Below the pieces are notes generated by a model. It searched no databases. It saw nothing but the letters and a program-made list of their open reading frames with translations, and was not told the DNA's origin. A stretch of 64,000 bases of DNA from Candidatus Butyricimonas faecavium (GTDB taxonomy: Bacteria > Bacteroidota > Bacteroidia > Bacteroidales > Marinifilaceae). The DNA is taken from contig CALUKD010000003.1 in NCBI GenBank assembly GCA_944321125.1, positions 1 to 64,000 on the forward strand, given 5' to 3'. Made by a program: the position numbers and the translations under genes. This document shows, piece by piece, positions 23,781 through 32,900 of the stretch. The number at the start of each line of letters is the position of its first letter. The first letter of the stretch is position 1.

Positions 23781-24818
23781 TTACTTGGTAATCGAAAGTG
23801 GAGAGCCGTCAATCAAACGTCCTTGTCCGACAACAATTAGTTCATCTCCCTCGTGAATTTCGTCACTGATTAATTCAACCTTATCATCAAAACGTTTGCC
23901 AAGTTTTACCCCAACGCGTTTTGCCTTACCATCTTTATTCAAAAACACGTAACGGTCGTTAGAACCTTGTAATTTCAATACGGCAATAGCCGGGGCAACT
24001 ACAGTTTCGGTATTACCGATAAAGAAATTGATTGTACCGTACATACCCGGTCTCAAAGCTTCATTTTTATTCGGGATCTTGACTTCAACGGTAAAGGTCC
24101 TAGATGCCGGGTCTATACTTGGATAAACGATACTTACTTTTCCTTCGAACACTTGATCCGGGTAAATATTACTTTTTAATTCAACTCTTGTTCCGGGTTT
24201 CACAGTTAAATAATATTGCTCCGATAAATTTACATAAGCTTTTACCGGATCAATTTTTTCAATAGCGATAATAGAAGGTTTAGTTGCTCCACCGAAAGAA
24301 GTTCCTGTGTAAAGTTCTTTATCTTCAAAATATTTTCCGGTAACAATTCCATCAAAAGGTGCAAGCATTTTTGTGTTCTCTTTCAAGAACTCCACGTTTG
24401 CCTTGGCCACTTCGTACTGTGTCACTGCTGCGTCGTAGGCTTGTTTGGAGATACTTCCTGTCTCATTCAATTGAACGGCACGGTTATATTCTGTTTCCAA
24501 GTTTTTTAATTGGACTTCAGCTTGTATCAACTGGGTTTTGTCCATTTCAACGAGTAATTGGCCCTGTTTGATCTGGTCTCCTACTTCCACGTATATTTTT
24601 TCAATTCTTCCTGTGGCTGCTGGAGCGTAAAAGACTTGTTTATCAGCTTCTAGGTTTGCGGCATAATCCAAAGTTTTGGCAATATCCGTTTTCTCTAGTT
24701 TTTGTACTTTAACGGGGATTGCTTCCACGACATCACCGTCTGTCGTCTTATCTTTTTTGCCTGAACAACTGGCAAGGATAGCTATTGCTACGATCGATAA
24801 AATAAGATTCTTTACCAT
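23781..24818 (-). CDS. Periplasmic adaptor (membrane fusion) lipoprotein of RND pump
   Basis: The 345-residue product has a lipoprotein signal (Leu-Ala-Ser-Cys18), a biotinyl-lipoyl-like half-motif 'GRIEKIYVEVGDQIKQGQLL', a coiled-coil hairpin around residues 95-145, the returning lipoyl half 'LAPFDGIVTGKYFEDKELYT', and a beta-barrel domain. It bridges the RND permease and the TolC-like channel. It is the second structural gene of the tetR-controlled operon. Confidence 0.95.
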   Translation of the reverse strand: MVKNLILSIVAIAILASCSGKKDKTTDGDVVEAIPVKVQKLEKTDIAKTLDYAANLEADKQVFYAPAATGRIEKIYVEVGDQIKQGQLLVEMDKTQLIQAEVQLKNLETEYNRAVQLNETGSISKQAYDAAVTQYEVAKANVEFLKENTKMLAPFDGIVTGKYFEDKELYTGTSFGGATKPSIIAIEKIDPVKAYVNLSEQYYLTVKPGTRVELKSNIYPDQVFEGKVSIVYPSIDPASRTFTVEVKIPNKNEALRPGMYGTINFFIGNTETVVAPAIAVLKLQGSNDRYVFLNKDGKAKRVGVKLGKRFDDKVELISDEIHEGDELIVVGQGRLIDGSPLSITK

Positions 24819-24854
24819 TGTATTTCTTTTTTGTTTTTATTATTCAAGTTGTTT

Positions 24855-26141
24855 TTACCGGGGAAGTTGATTATATAGTTTTTCCAAACTTACTTGTGCT
24901 TGTAACAAGGTCAGAATAGCTTCCGTGTAATTTGTTTCTGCTTGCAAATAGTTATTGTTTGCTTGTGTCAGATCCAAGCTGGAAACGGCTCCCAGTTCAT
25001 ACTTTCTCTGGTAGTTTTTCAATACTCGTGTGGCAACGTCGATATTTTCTTTTTGCAGGTTGTAATTTTCCATGGCATTTTTCAAGTTGAATTTCAACTG
25101 TTCGTCCTGTACGTTCAATTGATCTTGCAATAAACTCTTCTGCAAATAAGATTGTTCCAATGTGATTTTAGCTTGTTTCACTTTAGAATCCCGTTGTAAA
25201 CCGGAGAAGATCGGGATATTCATCGTAAGTCCTGCCGTGTGTTTCGGGCTCATGTCCAATTCCGGTTTCAAAATTTTGTAGTTGAAATTGTAATTACCGG
25301 AGATCGTGGGAGCATAACTCCATTTTTCCAATCCCAAGCTTTTTTTGTTCAACTCGGTTTGCGTATTGATCAATTGATAACTTATATTGTTATTAATATC
25401 GAATTTCTGAACATACAAGCGGGATGATTTGTCGTTTTCCAAAAATATATCCAAGTTATCTGTGAGTTTTATCGGGGTTCCAGCTTCCAACCCCAGTTGA
25501 AGACGTAATAAATTATAATTCACAGCAACTGTTCTTTCCATGGACAATAGACTGTTTTTCAATTGTCCCACGTTAATGCGGATTTGGTCTACGTCAGTAA
25601 CCTCGACAGTTCCGGCTTTATACATATTCTCGGTATGCTTGTAAATGTCGTTCATATTCTCCAAATTCTGGCGTAAAATGTCAAGCATTCTTTCGGATAC
25701 CAGAACGGTATAATATGAATTATAGATATTTTCAACAATGTCTAGCTCCGTGGATTCAACCTCTTGTTCGGTCAGTCTTACAGCAATTTTGCTGGTTTGT
25801 AATCCCAAAATCCATTGACCGCTGAATAACAATTGTTGTAAACCGACGGAAAGATTGGATTGGTCTTTCATTTTTATTGCTTGCCCGCCAAAGTCCATTT
25901 TGTAGCCAAAATTGGTACTGTAAGTCAGATTTCCATCGATTTGCGGTAATCCTTGTGACACAGATTCACGTACCTTTTGGCGATACAAATCAATATTCAT
26001 CTGCGAGGCTTGCAGTTCCTTGTTGTGCTTGATAGCAAACTCCACTGCTTGTTGCAGCGAGATCGTTTGCGGAGCTTCCTGTGCGCAAAGCATCCATGGC
26101 ACGAAAAACATTAGGAGGAAAAGAGTCGTTCCTTGTTTCAT
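24855..26141 (-). CDS. TolC-family outer membrane efflux protein
   Basis: The 428-residue product has a signal peptide ending at Leu-Cys-Ala-Gln, the family opening 'ISLQQAVEFAIKHNKELQAS' and two repeats of long coiled-coil helices, ending in 'LTLLQAQVSLEKLYNQL'. It forms the outer-membrane exit duct of the pump encoded downstream. It is the first structural gene after the TetR regulator gene with an 85-base gap. Confidence 0.95.
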   Translation of the reverse strand: MKQGTTLFLLMFFVPWMLCAQEAPQTISLQQAVEFAIKHNKELQASQMNIDLYRQKVRESVSQGLPQIDGNLTYSTNFGYKMDFGGQAIKMKDQSNLSVGLQQLLFSGQWILGLQTSKIAVRLTEQEVESTELDIVENIYNSYYTVLVSERMLDILRQNLENMNDIYKHTENMYKAGTVEVTDVDQIRINVGQLKNSLLSMERTVAVNYNLLRLQLGLEAGTPIKLTDNLDIFLENDKSSRLYVQKFDINNNISYQLINTQTELNKKSLGLEKWSYAPTISGNYNFNYKILKPELDMSPKHTAGLTMNIPIFSGLQRDSKVKQAKITLEQSYLQKSLLQDQLNVQDEQLKFNLKNAMENYNLQKENIDVATRVLKNYQRKYELGAVSSLDLTQANNNYLQAETNYTEAILTLLQAQVSLEKLYNQLPR

Positions 26142-26226
26142 AGATTATAGATTTAATTATTTATTTTTTTCCGGGAAATTTTAAATGTTTTTTTCTTTCG
26201 TTACAAAACTCGTACCAAAAAGTGGA

Positions 26227-26862
26227 TCATCCGTCTTCTGGTCGTTTTGCCGTGTTCCTTAATCGTTCAAATTCTTTTAAGCCTTTTTCTGTGGATATAG
26301 CGTAAATAAAATTGATAAAGATCGTTGAAATAATTACCGAAATAGGGTATTCAAGCTTACTGGTGATTTCTGGATTTTTTAAAAAGTGTAATTGTTTACC
26401 TAACAGATACAATTGCAATTCTTTGTCGATATCTTTTCGGAAAAGTTCTTGTTTTATACCATTATCCAATAATGCCACGAGAAACTTCTTCGTCGACTCC
26501 TCTTCTTGCTTGGCTACTCTTTCGTACACGGCCGGGTGATATTTCCTTAAATCAAAATGATTGGCGGGTAAGCGGCTACCCAAGTCACTCACCATGAAAT
26601 CTCGAATTTCGCTCATGACTACGATCGGGTTTTTCTTGGCTAGTTGCTTTATATCCGTGTTTTTTATTTTTTCATCTCTCCTGTACAACATCACTTGTTC
26701 CACTACATCGTCTTTGTTGGCAAATTGTTGGTAGAGTGTTTTCTTCGAGATTTTCAAGTGATTCGCTATATCATCCATGGAGGTGCTTCTCAATCCGAAT
26801 CTCAAAAAAAGATCCGAAATGGCGGCTATAAGCTCCTTTTTTTGTTTTATATTTTCTTCCAT
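26227..26862 (-). CDS. TetR-family repressor of the efflux operon
   Basis: The 211-residue product has an N-terminal HTH (about residues 23-55) with 'STSMDDIANHLKISKKTLYQ' and 'QFANKDDVVEQVM', followed by an all-helical ligand-binding domain. TetR proteins dissociate from DNA on binding pump substrates. The gene lies at the head of the tolC-mfp-RND operon, and a perfect palindrome overlaps its predicted transcription start, so self-repression and control of the pump are likely. Confidence 0.93.
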   Translation of the reverse strand: MEENIKQKKELIAAISDLFLRFGLRSTSMDDIANHLKISKKTLYQQFANKDDVVEQVMLYRRDEKIKNTDIKQLAKKNPIVVMSEIRDFMVSDLGSRLPANHFDLRKYHPAVYERVAKQEEESTKKFLVALLDNGIKQELFRKDIDKELQLYLLGKQLHFLKNPEITSKLEYPISVIISTIFINFIYAISTEKGLKEFERLRNTAKRPEDG

Positions 26863-26882
26863 AGCTGATATTATTGTGTTTA

Positions 26883-26928
26883 CACGTGGAAACGAAACAC
26901 AATCAAAACGTTTCCACGTGCAAAAGTA
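26883..26928 (-). promoter_or_regulatory. TetR operator and promoter of the efflux operon
   Basis: CACGTGGAAACG (26883-26894) and its exact complement CGTTTCCACGTG (26909-26920) form a 12-bp palindrome with a 14-base spacer. On the minus strand TACTTTTG (26928-26921) is a -7 element directly next to it, so the predicted start falls inside the right arm. Binding there would block initiation. Confidence 0.75.
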
Positions 26929-27063
26929 TACAAATATTGTTCCACTAATATGGCGTTCGTGTTAAAGTATTGTTAAAACTCTTGCAGGACGTAACTTTTC
27001 AATGATTTTAATCTTATTACATCATTTTCAATTTTCAATTCTTAATTTTCAATTCCATTATTC

Positions 27064-27071
27064 TATCTTTG
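27064..27071 (+). promoter_or_regulatory. -7 element unusually close to the dnaG start codon
   Basis: TATCTTTG matches TAnnTTTG and ends only 4 bases before the dnaG ATG at 27076. If it is used, the mRNA would have almost no leader. The upstream AT-rich word repeats offer no clear -33 box. Confidence 0.4.
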
Positions 27072-27075
27072 TATC

Positions 27076-29004
27076 ATGATTGATCAAGCTACAATACAGA
27101 AAATTTTTGATGCAGCGGATATATACGAGGTGGTTTCCGATTTTGTGAGTTTAAAAAAGCGAGGAGTTAACTATCTTGGGCTATGTCCGTTTCATAACGA
27201 AAAGACGGGTTCGTTTACCGTTTCTCCGGCAAAGGGCATATACAAATGTTTCGGTTGTGGAAAAGGGGGGAATGCGGTAAATTTTATTATGGAACACGAG
27301 CAGATGTCTTACGTGGAGGCATTGAAATATTTAGCTGAAAAATATCATATTCCGGTTGAGGAAAAGGAATTGACAGAGGAGCAGAGGAAAGAAAAAACAG
27401 AACGGGAGAGTATGTTGATTGTTTCTTCTTATGCAAATGAATATTTCCAATATCAGCTGTGGAATACGGATGAGGGGCGTTCCGTGGGACTGGGTTACTT
27501 GCGCCAACGAGGTATCAGTGATGAGATGATTCGTAAGTTTGGTTTGGGTTATAATCCGGAAGGGTGGGGGGCTTTCACAAAAGCAGCTCAGGAAAAAGGT
27601 TACAAGAAAGAGTTTCTCGTAAAGACGGGATTGACCATCGAGAATGAGAAGGGGCTTTTCGACCGATTCCGAGCTCGCGTGATGTTTCCCGTGCTCGATT
27701 TAGCGGGGAAGGTGATTGCTTTCGGCGGGCGGACGATGACAACTGATAAAAAGATTTCAAAATATTTGAATTCTCCGGAATCTGAGATCTATCATAAAAG
27801 TAAGACCCTTTACGGGATTTTCTTTGCAAAAAAATCGATCGTGCAACAGGATCGTTGTATTCTGGTAGAAGGCTATACGGACGTGATCTCTTTCCACGCG
27901 AAAGGAATTGAAAACGTAGTGGCTTCTTCGGGAACCTCTTTAACGATTGAACAGATCCGGATGATTCGTCGATTAACCCTGAACGTGACGATCATTTATG
28001 ACGGGGATGCTGCCGGAATCAAGGCTTCTTTGCGGGGAATCGATCTCGTGTTGGAAGAGGGGTTGAACGTGAGAGTACTTTTACTGCCGGACGGGGAGGA
28101 TCCGGATTCTTTTGCCCGAAGTCATACGCCGCAAGATTTGGCGGATTTTATAGCGAATAACGAGACTGATTTTATAAATTTCAAGACTAAATTGTTATTA
28201 GGTACGGCAGGGGATGATCCGGTTGAACGGGCTCGTCTGATCACGGATATCGTGCGAAGTATTGCCAAAATTCCGGACAATATCGTGCGTTCTGTCTATG
28301 TGCGGGAAACGGCTCACCAGTTGGATGTCGAGGAACGGGTTTTATATACCGAGATAGCCAAGGTTCGGTTGAAGAATGAGGAACGACCTTCTAAAGTTCC
28401 TGCTACAACATCGGAATTGCAAATGACAACTCCGGCAACAAAAGGGGTGACACCTTGTGATATAGAGGAAAGTGTGCTAATTCGTTACTTGCTTTTATTT
28501 GGGGATAATGAGTTGTACGAGGAGGAACGTAACGGATATATGCGTAGCGTGAGTGTCGGGGAATTCATTATCCGGGAACTCGGGGAAGATGATCTGGAAT
28601 TATTAAATCCTGTATTCCGTACGATGCAACAGGAATATCAGCGTCTATATGAATCGCCGTCGTTTATTCCGGCCCGTTATTTTATTTCTTACCCGGATAT
28701 AAAAGTCAGTACTATGGCTGCCAATATTTTAAGTGAACCTTACGAGTTAAGCAAGATCTGGTACAAAATGGATAATTTTGTCGAGACGGAACAAATGAAG
28801 CTTGGTGAACTTCTACCTAAAATACTGGATAATTACAAGATGCGAAGAGTGGAAATGCTCTCTCGGGATATAGACAATCGTATCCTTGAATTGCAGAACA
28901 GTAAAGATCCTTCGCAGATCATGGAACTCCTTAAGCGCAAAAATGCAATCAATGTCATCCGTCGTAAATTAAACGAAAAATTGGGACGTACGGGGATTCA
29001 TTAA
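27076..29004 (+). CDS. dnaG: DNA primase DnaG
   Basis: The 642-residue product has the CHC2 zinc finger with Cys37, His40, Cys58 and Cys61, the primase catalytic core with 'EGYTDVISFHAKG' as start of the TOPRIM domain and 'IIYDGDAAGIKASLRGIDL', and a C-terminal helicase-interacting region. It synthesises RNA primers for replication. The N-terminus (Met-Ile-Asp-Gln-Ala-Thr) matches that of related primases, so the start is secure. Confidence 0.98.
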   Translation: MIDQATIQKIFDAADIYEVVSDFVSLKKRGVNYLGLCPFHNEKTGSFTVSPAKGIYKCFGCGKGGNAVNFIMEHEQMSYVEALKYLAEKYHIPVEEKELTEEQRKEKTERESMLIVSSYANEYFQYQLWNTDEGRSVGLGYLRQRGISDEMIRKFGLGYNPEGWGAFTKAAQEKGYKKEFLVKTGLTIENEKGLFDRFRARVMFPVLDLAGKVIAFGGRTMTTDKKISKYLNSPESEIYHKSKTLYGIFFAKKSIVQQDRCILVEGYTDVISFHAKGIENVVASSGTSLTIEQIRMIRRLTLNVTIIYDGDAAGIKASLRGIDLVLEEGLNVRVLLLPDGEDPDSFARSHTPQDLADFIANNETDFINFKTKLLLGTAGDDPVERARLITDIVRSIAKIPDNIVRSVYVRETAHQLDVEERVLYTEIAKVRLKNEERPSKVPATTSELQMTTPATKGVTPCDIEESVLIRYLLLFGDNELYEEERNGYMRSVSVGEFIIRELGEDDLELLNPVFRTMQQEYQRLYESPSFIPARYFISYPDIKVSTMAANILSEPYELSKIWYKMDNFVETEQMKLGELLPKILDNYKMRRVEMLSRDIDNRILELQNSKDPSQIMELLKRKNAINVIRRKLNEKLGRTGIH

Positions 29005-29210
29005 GCAGAGGGGAACTGAATTCTAAGTTTATTTTGAAACAACTACTCCCTCCTGTCCCTCTTTATCTATTTTCTGCCGTAAAGTTGATTTAATTACCTT
29101 ACACGAAATCAATTTCTTAACTTTCGTAAAATGTAGAATATGATGCAAATTATGTCTGAAATGGGCGTGTTGGATCGTCATTATAGGGGCGTTGAACGTA
29201 TTTCAGGTGA

Positions 29211-29241
29211 AAAATCGCCGTCCATACAGGACGGCGGTTTT
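29211..29241 (-). terminator. Terminator of the seven-gene RND/ABC operon
   Basis: A 13-bp stem with one G-U pair (29211-29223 with 29229-29241) and loop ATACA lies 3 bases after the last stop codon on the minus strand and is followed by TTTTT. The stem reads AAAACCGCCGTCC on the minus strand. Confidence 0.85.
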
Positions 29242-29244
29242 GTT

Positions 29245-29946
29245 TTATATAAATTTCTCCCTATTCCGTGTATTATTCAGTCCGAATATGATGAAGAGGA
29301 CAGAGGCGATCAACATATTCATCCGGCAATGGAAGACCGTGTTGAAAAATATCTGCGGATTTTTATCAATGGGGACATCGTAAGGATTCAAGAAGATATT
29401 CCATTGGCTGTCCCCGATAGCTCCCTGTATCATGGAGAATAATAATCCGATAATGATAATCACCACTGAAGTCCCGTTTCCGTTCTTGATCATCGTGCTT
29501 AACATGAATGAAAGCGTACCGATGAATAGAGCCGGAACCATAGCTTGTAGGGTTAACCCCATCGGGGGAACCGACACGATGGCCAAATCCGTTAATAGAG
29601 CGAGAAAACAGGTAATCACGAAACAGATCACGTAAGAGATGATCAGGCGTAATAACCAGACCTTGTAACTATAGTTTGGGATTCCGAAAATAATCTCCAC
29701 GATCTTGGCGTCCTGATCGTTCTGTATGCCGAAACACATCGGGTAGAAAACCAACAGGATGCTCGGTAACATCAACATGGTGTATGCTGTTGCCTGTGTG
29801 ATCTCGTCATCGCCCAGCAATTTCACGATCACCGTGATCACGTAGAAGGCAAGGGCACTCAACATGAAGTACAGGAATTTATTCCCGAATATAATCTTGA
29901 TGTTATATTGTACCAGCTTTTGTAGGGTTATCCAAAATTGCACCAT
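29245..29946 (-). CDS. ABC-2 type permease, last gene of the RND/ABC operon
   Basis: The 233-residue product has six membrane helices in the order of ABC-2 export permeases, with a short amphipathic N-terminus ('FWITLQKLVQYNIKIIFGNK') and a polar loop 'GIQNDQDAKIVEIIFGIPNY' between helices 2 and 3. It begins 16 bases after the RND-ABC fusion gene. The most economical partner is the ATPase domain at the C-terminus of that fusion protein, giving a half-size exporter tied to an RND pump. Known ABC-2 permeases export polysaccharides, lipids or drugs, and the cargo here is unknown. Confidence 0.85.
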   Translation of the reverse strand: MVQFWITLQKLVQYNIKIIFGNKFLYFMLSALAFYVITVIVKLLGDDEITQATAYTMLMLPSILLVFYPMCFGIQNDQDAKIVEIIFGIPNYSYKVWLLRLIISYVICFVITCFLALLTDLAIVSVPPMGLTLQAMVPALFIGTLSFMLSTMIKNGNGTSVVIIIIGLLFSMIQGAIGDSQWNIFLNPYDVPIDKNPQIFFNTVFHCRMNMLIASVLFIIFGLNNTRNREKFI

Positions 29947-29962
29947 AGCGGTTTGTGTTTCT

Positions 29963-32900
29963 TTATTGTGTTATAATTTTTTCTTTATTCTCGATTTTTA
30001 CGCTTCTCAATAGCCACAAGTAAGAGTCCTCCAAGGCCGGGAGAATCTTCTCGGCTGTTTCGGTGGGCTTATGCTCGCTGAGGCAACGTACTTTGATCAT
30101 ATCACCTTGGCGGATGTGGTGGACGATTAGCATATCGGATGGTAATTTTGCAAAATCCCGTACCGGTACTTCAAAGGTCCAAGTAACATCCTTGGCTATA
30201 TTGGCCATATCACTCGGCGTACCGTGGTATTTCAGAATACCCTTGTTGATCACGCCGACTTGGTTACAGGAACTGGCAATATCCTCTATAATGTGGGTAG
30301 AGAAAATCACAATCCGGTTCCGGGACAATTCCACGAGTAAATTCCTGAAACGGATTCTTTCCCGCGGGTCCAAACCGGCAGTCGGTTCATCCACCACGAG
30401 GATACGGGGCAGGTTCAACAAGGTTTGTGCGATACCGATACGTTGTTTCATACCTCCGGAGAAACCTCCGATTTTCTTGTCTTTGTTCTCGTACATATGC
30501 ACGGCAGAAAGTACTTCGGCAATCCGGTTGTGACGTACCTTTTTATTATATATTCCTTTCAACAGGGCTTGGTACTCCAAAAATTCCCATGCCGTGAGGT
30601 TCTCGTATGTTCCGAATTCCTGCGGTAAATAACCGATCAAGCCTTGTAACTCTTCCCGTTTCTTCTGGGTATCGATGCCGTTAATGAATATCTTCCCGTA
30701 ACTTTGTTCGAAAACCCCGCAGATAATACGCATCAACGTGGTTTTACCGGCCCCGTTAGGACCCAGCAAACCGAACATTCCGGTATGTATCTCCATGGAA
30801 ACGGAATTCAACGCTTTGAACGGTTTCTTCTTCACCCCGATAAACGGTGCCTTGGAAGCCAGACGGAAAATGGTCTTTCTCAGCATGCGGAACCGACCGT
30901 CAATCAGGTCTATATTAATATTCTCCTTGTTGATCTTGTTGGACAGGTAGCGGGCGGCAATACCGAGATACCAGAACATACCGAGGAAAATAGCCCCCCC
31001 GCTGTTCTCGAATTTCTTACTTGACCAGATCAGGATAACCATAGGACCGGCATAATAAATGACGATAGCGATGATTCGTAGCGTCTTGGCGATGACGTTC
31101 TGTTTCCGGTTCTCGCAAAACTCCCTGAAAATGTTCATGATACTTAGCGTCATCGTCCAAGTAATGAAGGCAAAAACAATTGCCCAAAAGAACAGTACTT
31201 GATAGCTGAACGTGAAGTAATACATGAATCCCAGTACCGGCAACGACCACAACAACGGTTGCATATCCCGCCATTCGCGATAATTTCCTTGAAGGCCTAG
31301 ACGTTTCCGGATCTTCAAACCGGAAGTCCATTCTCTGTTGAAACGTGACGGGCGTCCGTATACTTTGACAAGATTGCATATTTTGATCTCCAACTCTTCG
31401 TCAGCCGGGATGATGTTACTTTGCGCCCGACGTAAACTGTCCTCTAGGAACCAAGTTATGCCCGGTACGAGAATAACCGTTAAGATTACATATAGAATCC
31501 GGTTGAGCAGGGTATAGGTCCAGAAGTACACGCAGATTACTGCTACGACGAAAAGTACGATTTGCAATAGCTTCATGAAGAGGCTTTGTGTGCGTAGGCG
31601 ATATAACGCGTCTTCCATTCCGGAATACAATGTCGGGATAATGACTAGAGTCAATAGCGTACTCATGGTAAGCCCTCCGATCACGGTGATGGCAAACGGG
31701 GCTCCCAGTCCGGACACGTATTCTCCTTGTCCCATGGCTAACGGGATCATGGCCACGATGGTCGTGATTGCCGTGATCAAAATCGGTCTTAAACGGGATA
31801 ATCCGGCTGTTATGATAGCCCGTTGCTTGCGGTTTCCGTTCCGGCGGAGTAAAGACGTGTAATCGATAAGGATGATACTATTATTCACCACGATACCGAT
31901 CAGGATAATGAAACCCACGAAAACATTGGCATTCATCAATGAATTACTCGTGAATAATAACGCCAGTAAAGAACCGATAGCAGCCAGCGGGATGGTAAAC
32001 ATCAATACGATGGGAGCCGTGGTTGATTCAAAGACAGCGGCCAAAATCATGTAAATCAAAATGAAAGCAGCCAAAATAAGGAAGATAAAATCATCCATTT
32101 CGTTTTCCTCGTGTACGACTTCCACGGCGATACCCGTCGGGACATCCATGCTTTGCACCAGTTCGTCAATCTCCTCCCGTGCGGCTTCTAGTAAATCCTT
32201 TGATTCGTTGATGTCGGAATTGAACATGTAAACAAGGTTCACTTCTTTTTCTTGGTTAATACGGGTGATATTTCCTTTGTCACGTCCCAGATTGATACGG
32301 CTGAAACTCCGTAACTGAACCAGCCCGTTATTCTTGTTTGTGACTTCTAGATTGCGTAAATCTTCCAGTGTCCGGGTTTGTGTTTTCTGATCATCCTCGT
32401 CGTAATTGATGTCCCGGATCAGAATATCATATTCTTGGTTCCCGGCTTTATATTTGACTTCAGCTTTACTTTGAGGCTGGAAATTGGAAAGTTCTTGGCT
32501 GACATTACTGGGTTCAACCTCGTTCATACCCATGAGGTACTGGTCAAAGAATATTTTGGAGACCGTACTTCCTTGGGAAACTGAGATGTGGGAATTGGAA
32601 ATATTATCCAGATCGTCAAGTTGATATTTCAAATATTCGGCAAAATTGGCCATGGCCTCGAAATCCTGCCCCTTGATAATCACTTTTTCTGTTTGGCTAC
32701 CCATACCCATCATTCTGAGCAAGGAACTATTGCCAAGCATTCCACCTCCCCCGCTACTTCCTCTGAAATTTTCGCTACTCTCGCTGGCTTCCAAGCTGAT
32801 TTGGTTGATATTGACTGTCTCGGCCAGCCGGAGTACTTCAGTTTTCAGTTGGATGAGGGACTTTTTATTGATCTTCTGGTAATCATCTTTTAACCGAATG

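Noticed and set aside
29140-29442. 100-codon plus-strand frame overlapping the end of the RND/ABC operon
   Set aside because: It covers the operon terminator and the antisense of a membrane-protein gene. The composition is that of a shadow frame.
32646-32882. Plus-strand small frames inside the RND-ABC fusion gene
   Set aside because: All lie antisense to a conserved 4.7 kb coding frame, and their composition is that of reverse-complement shadows.
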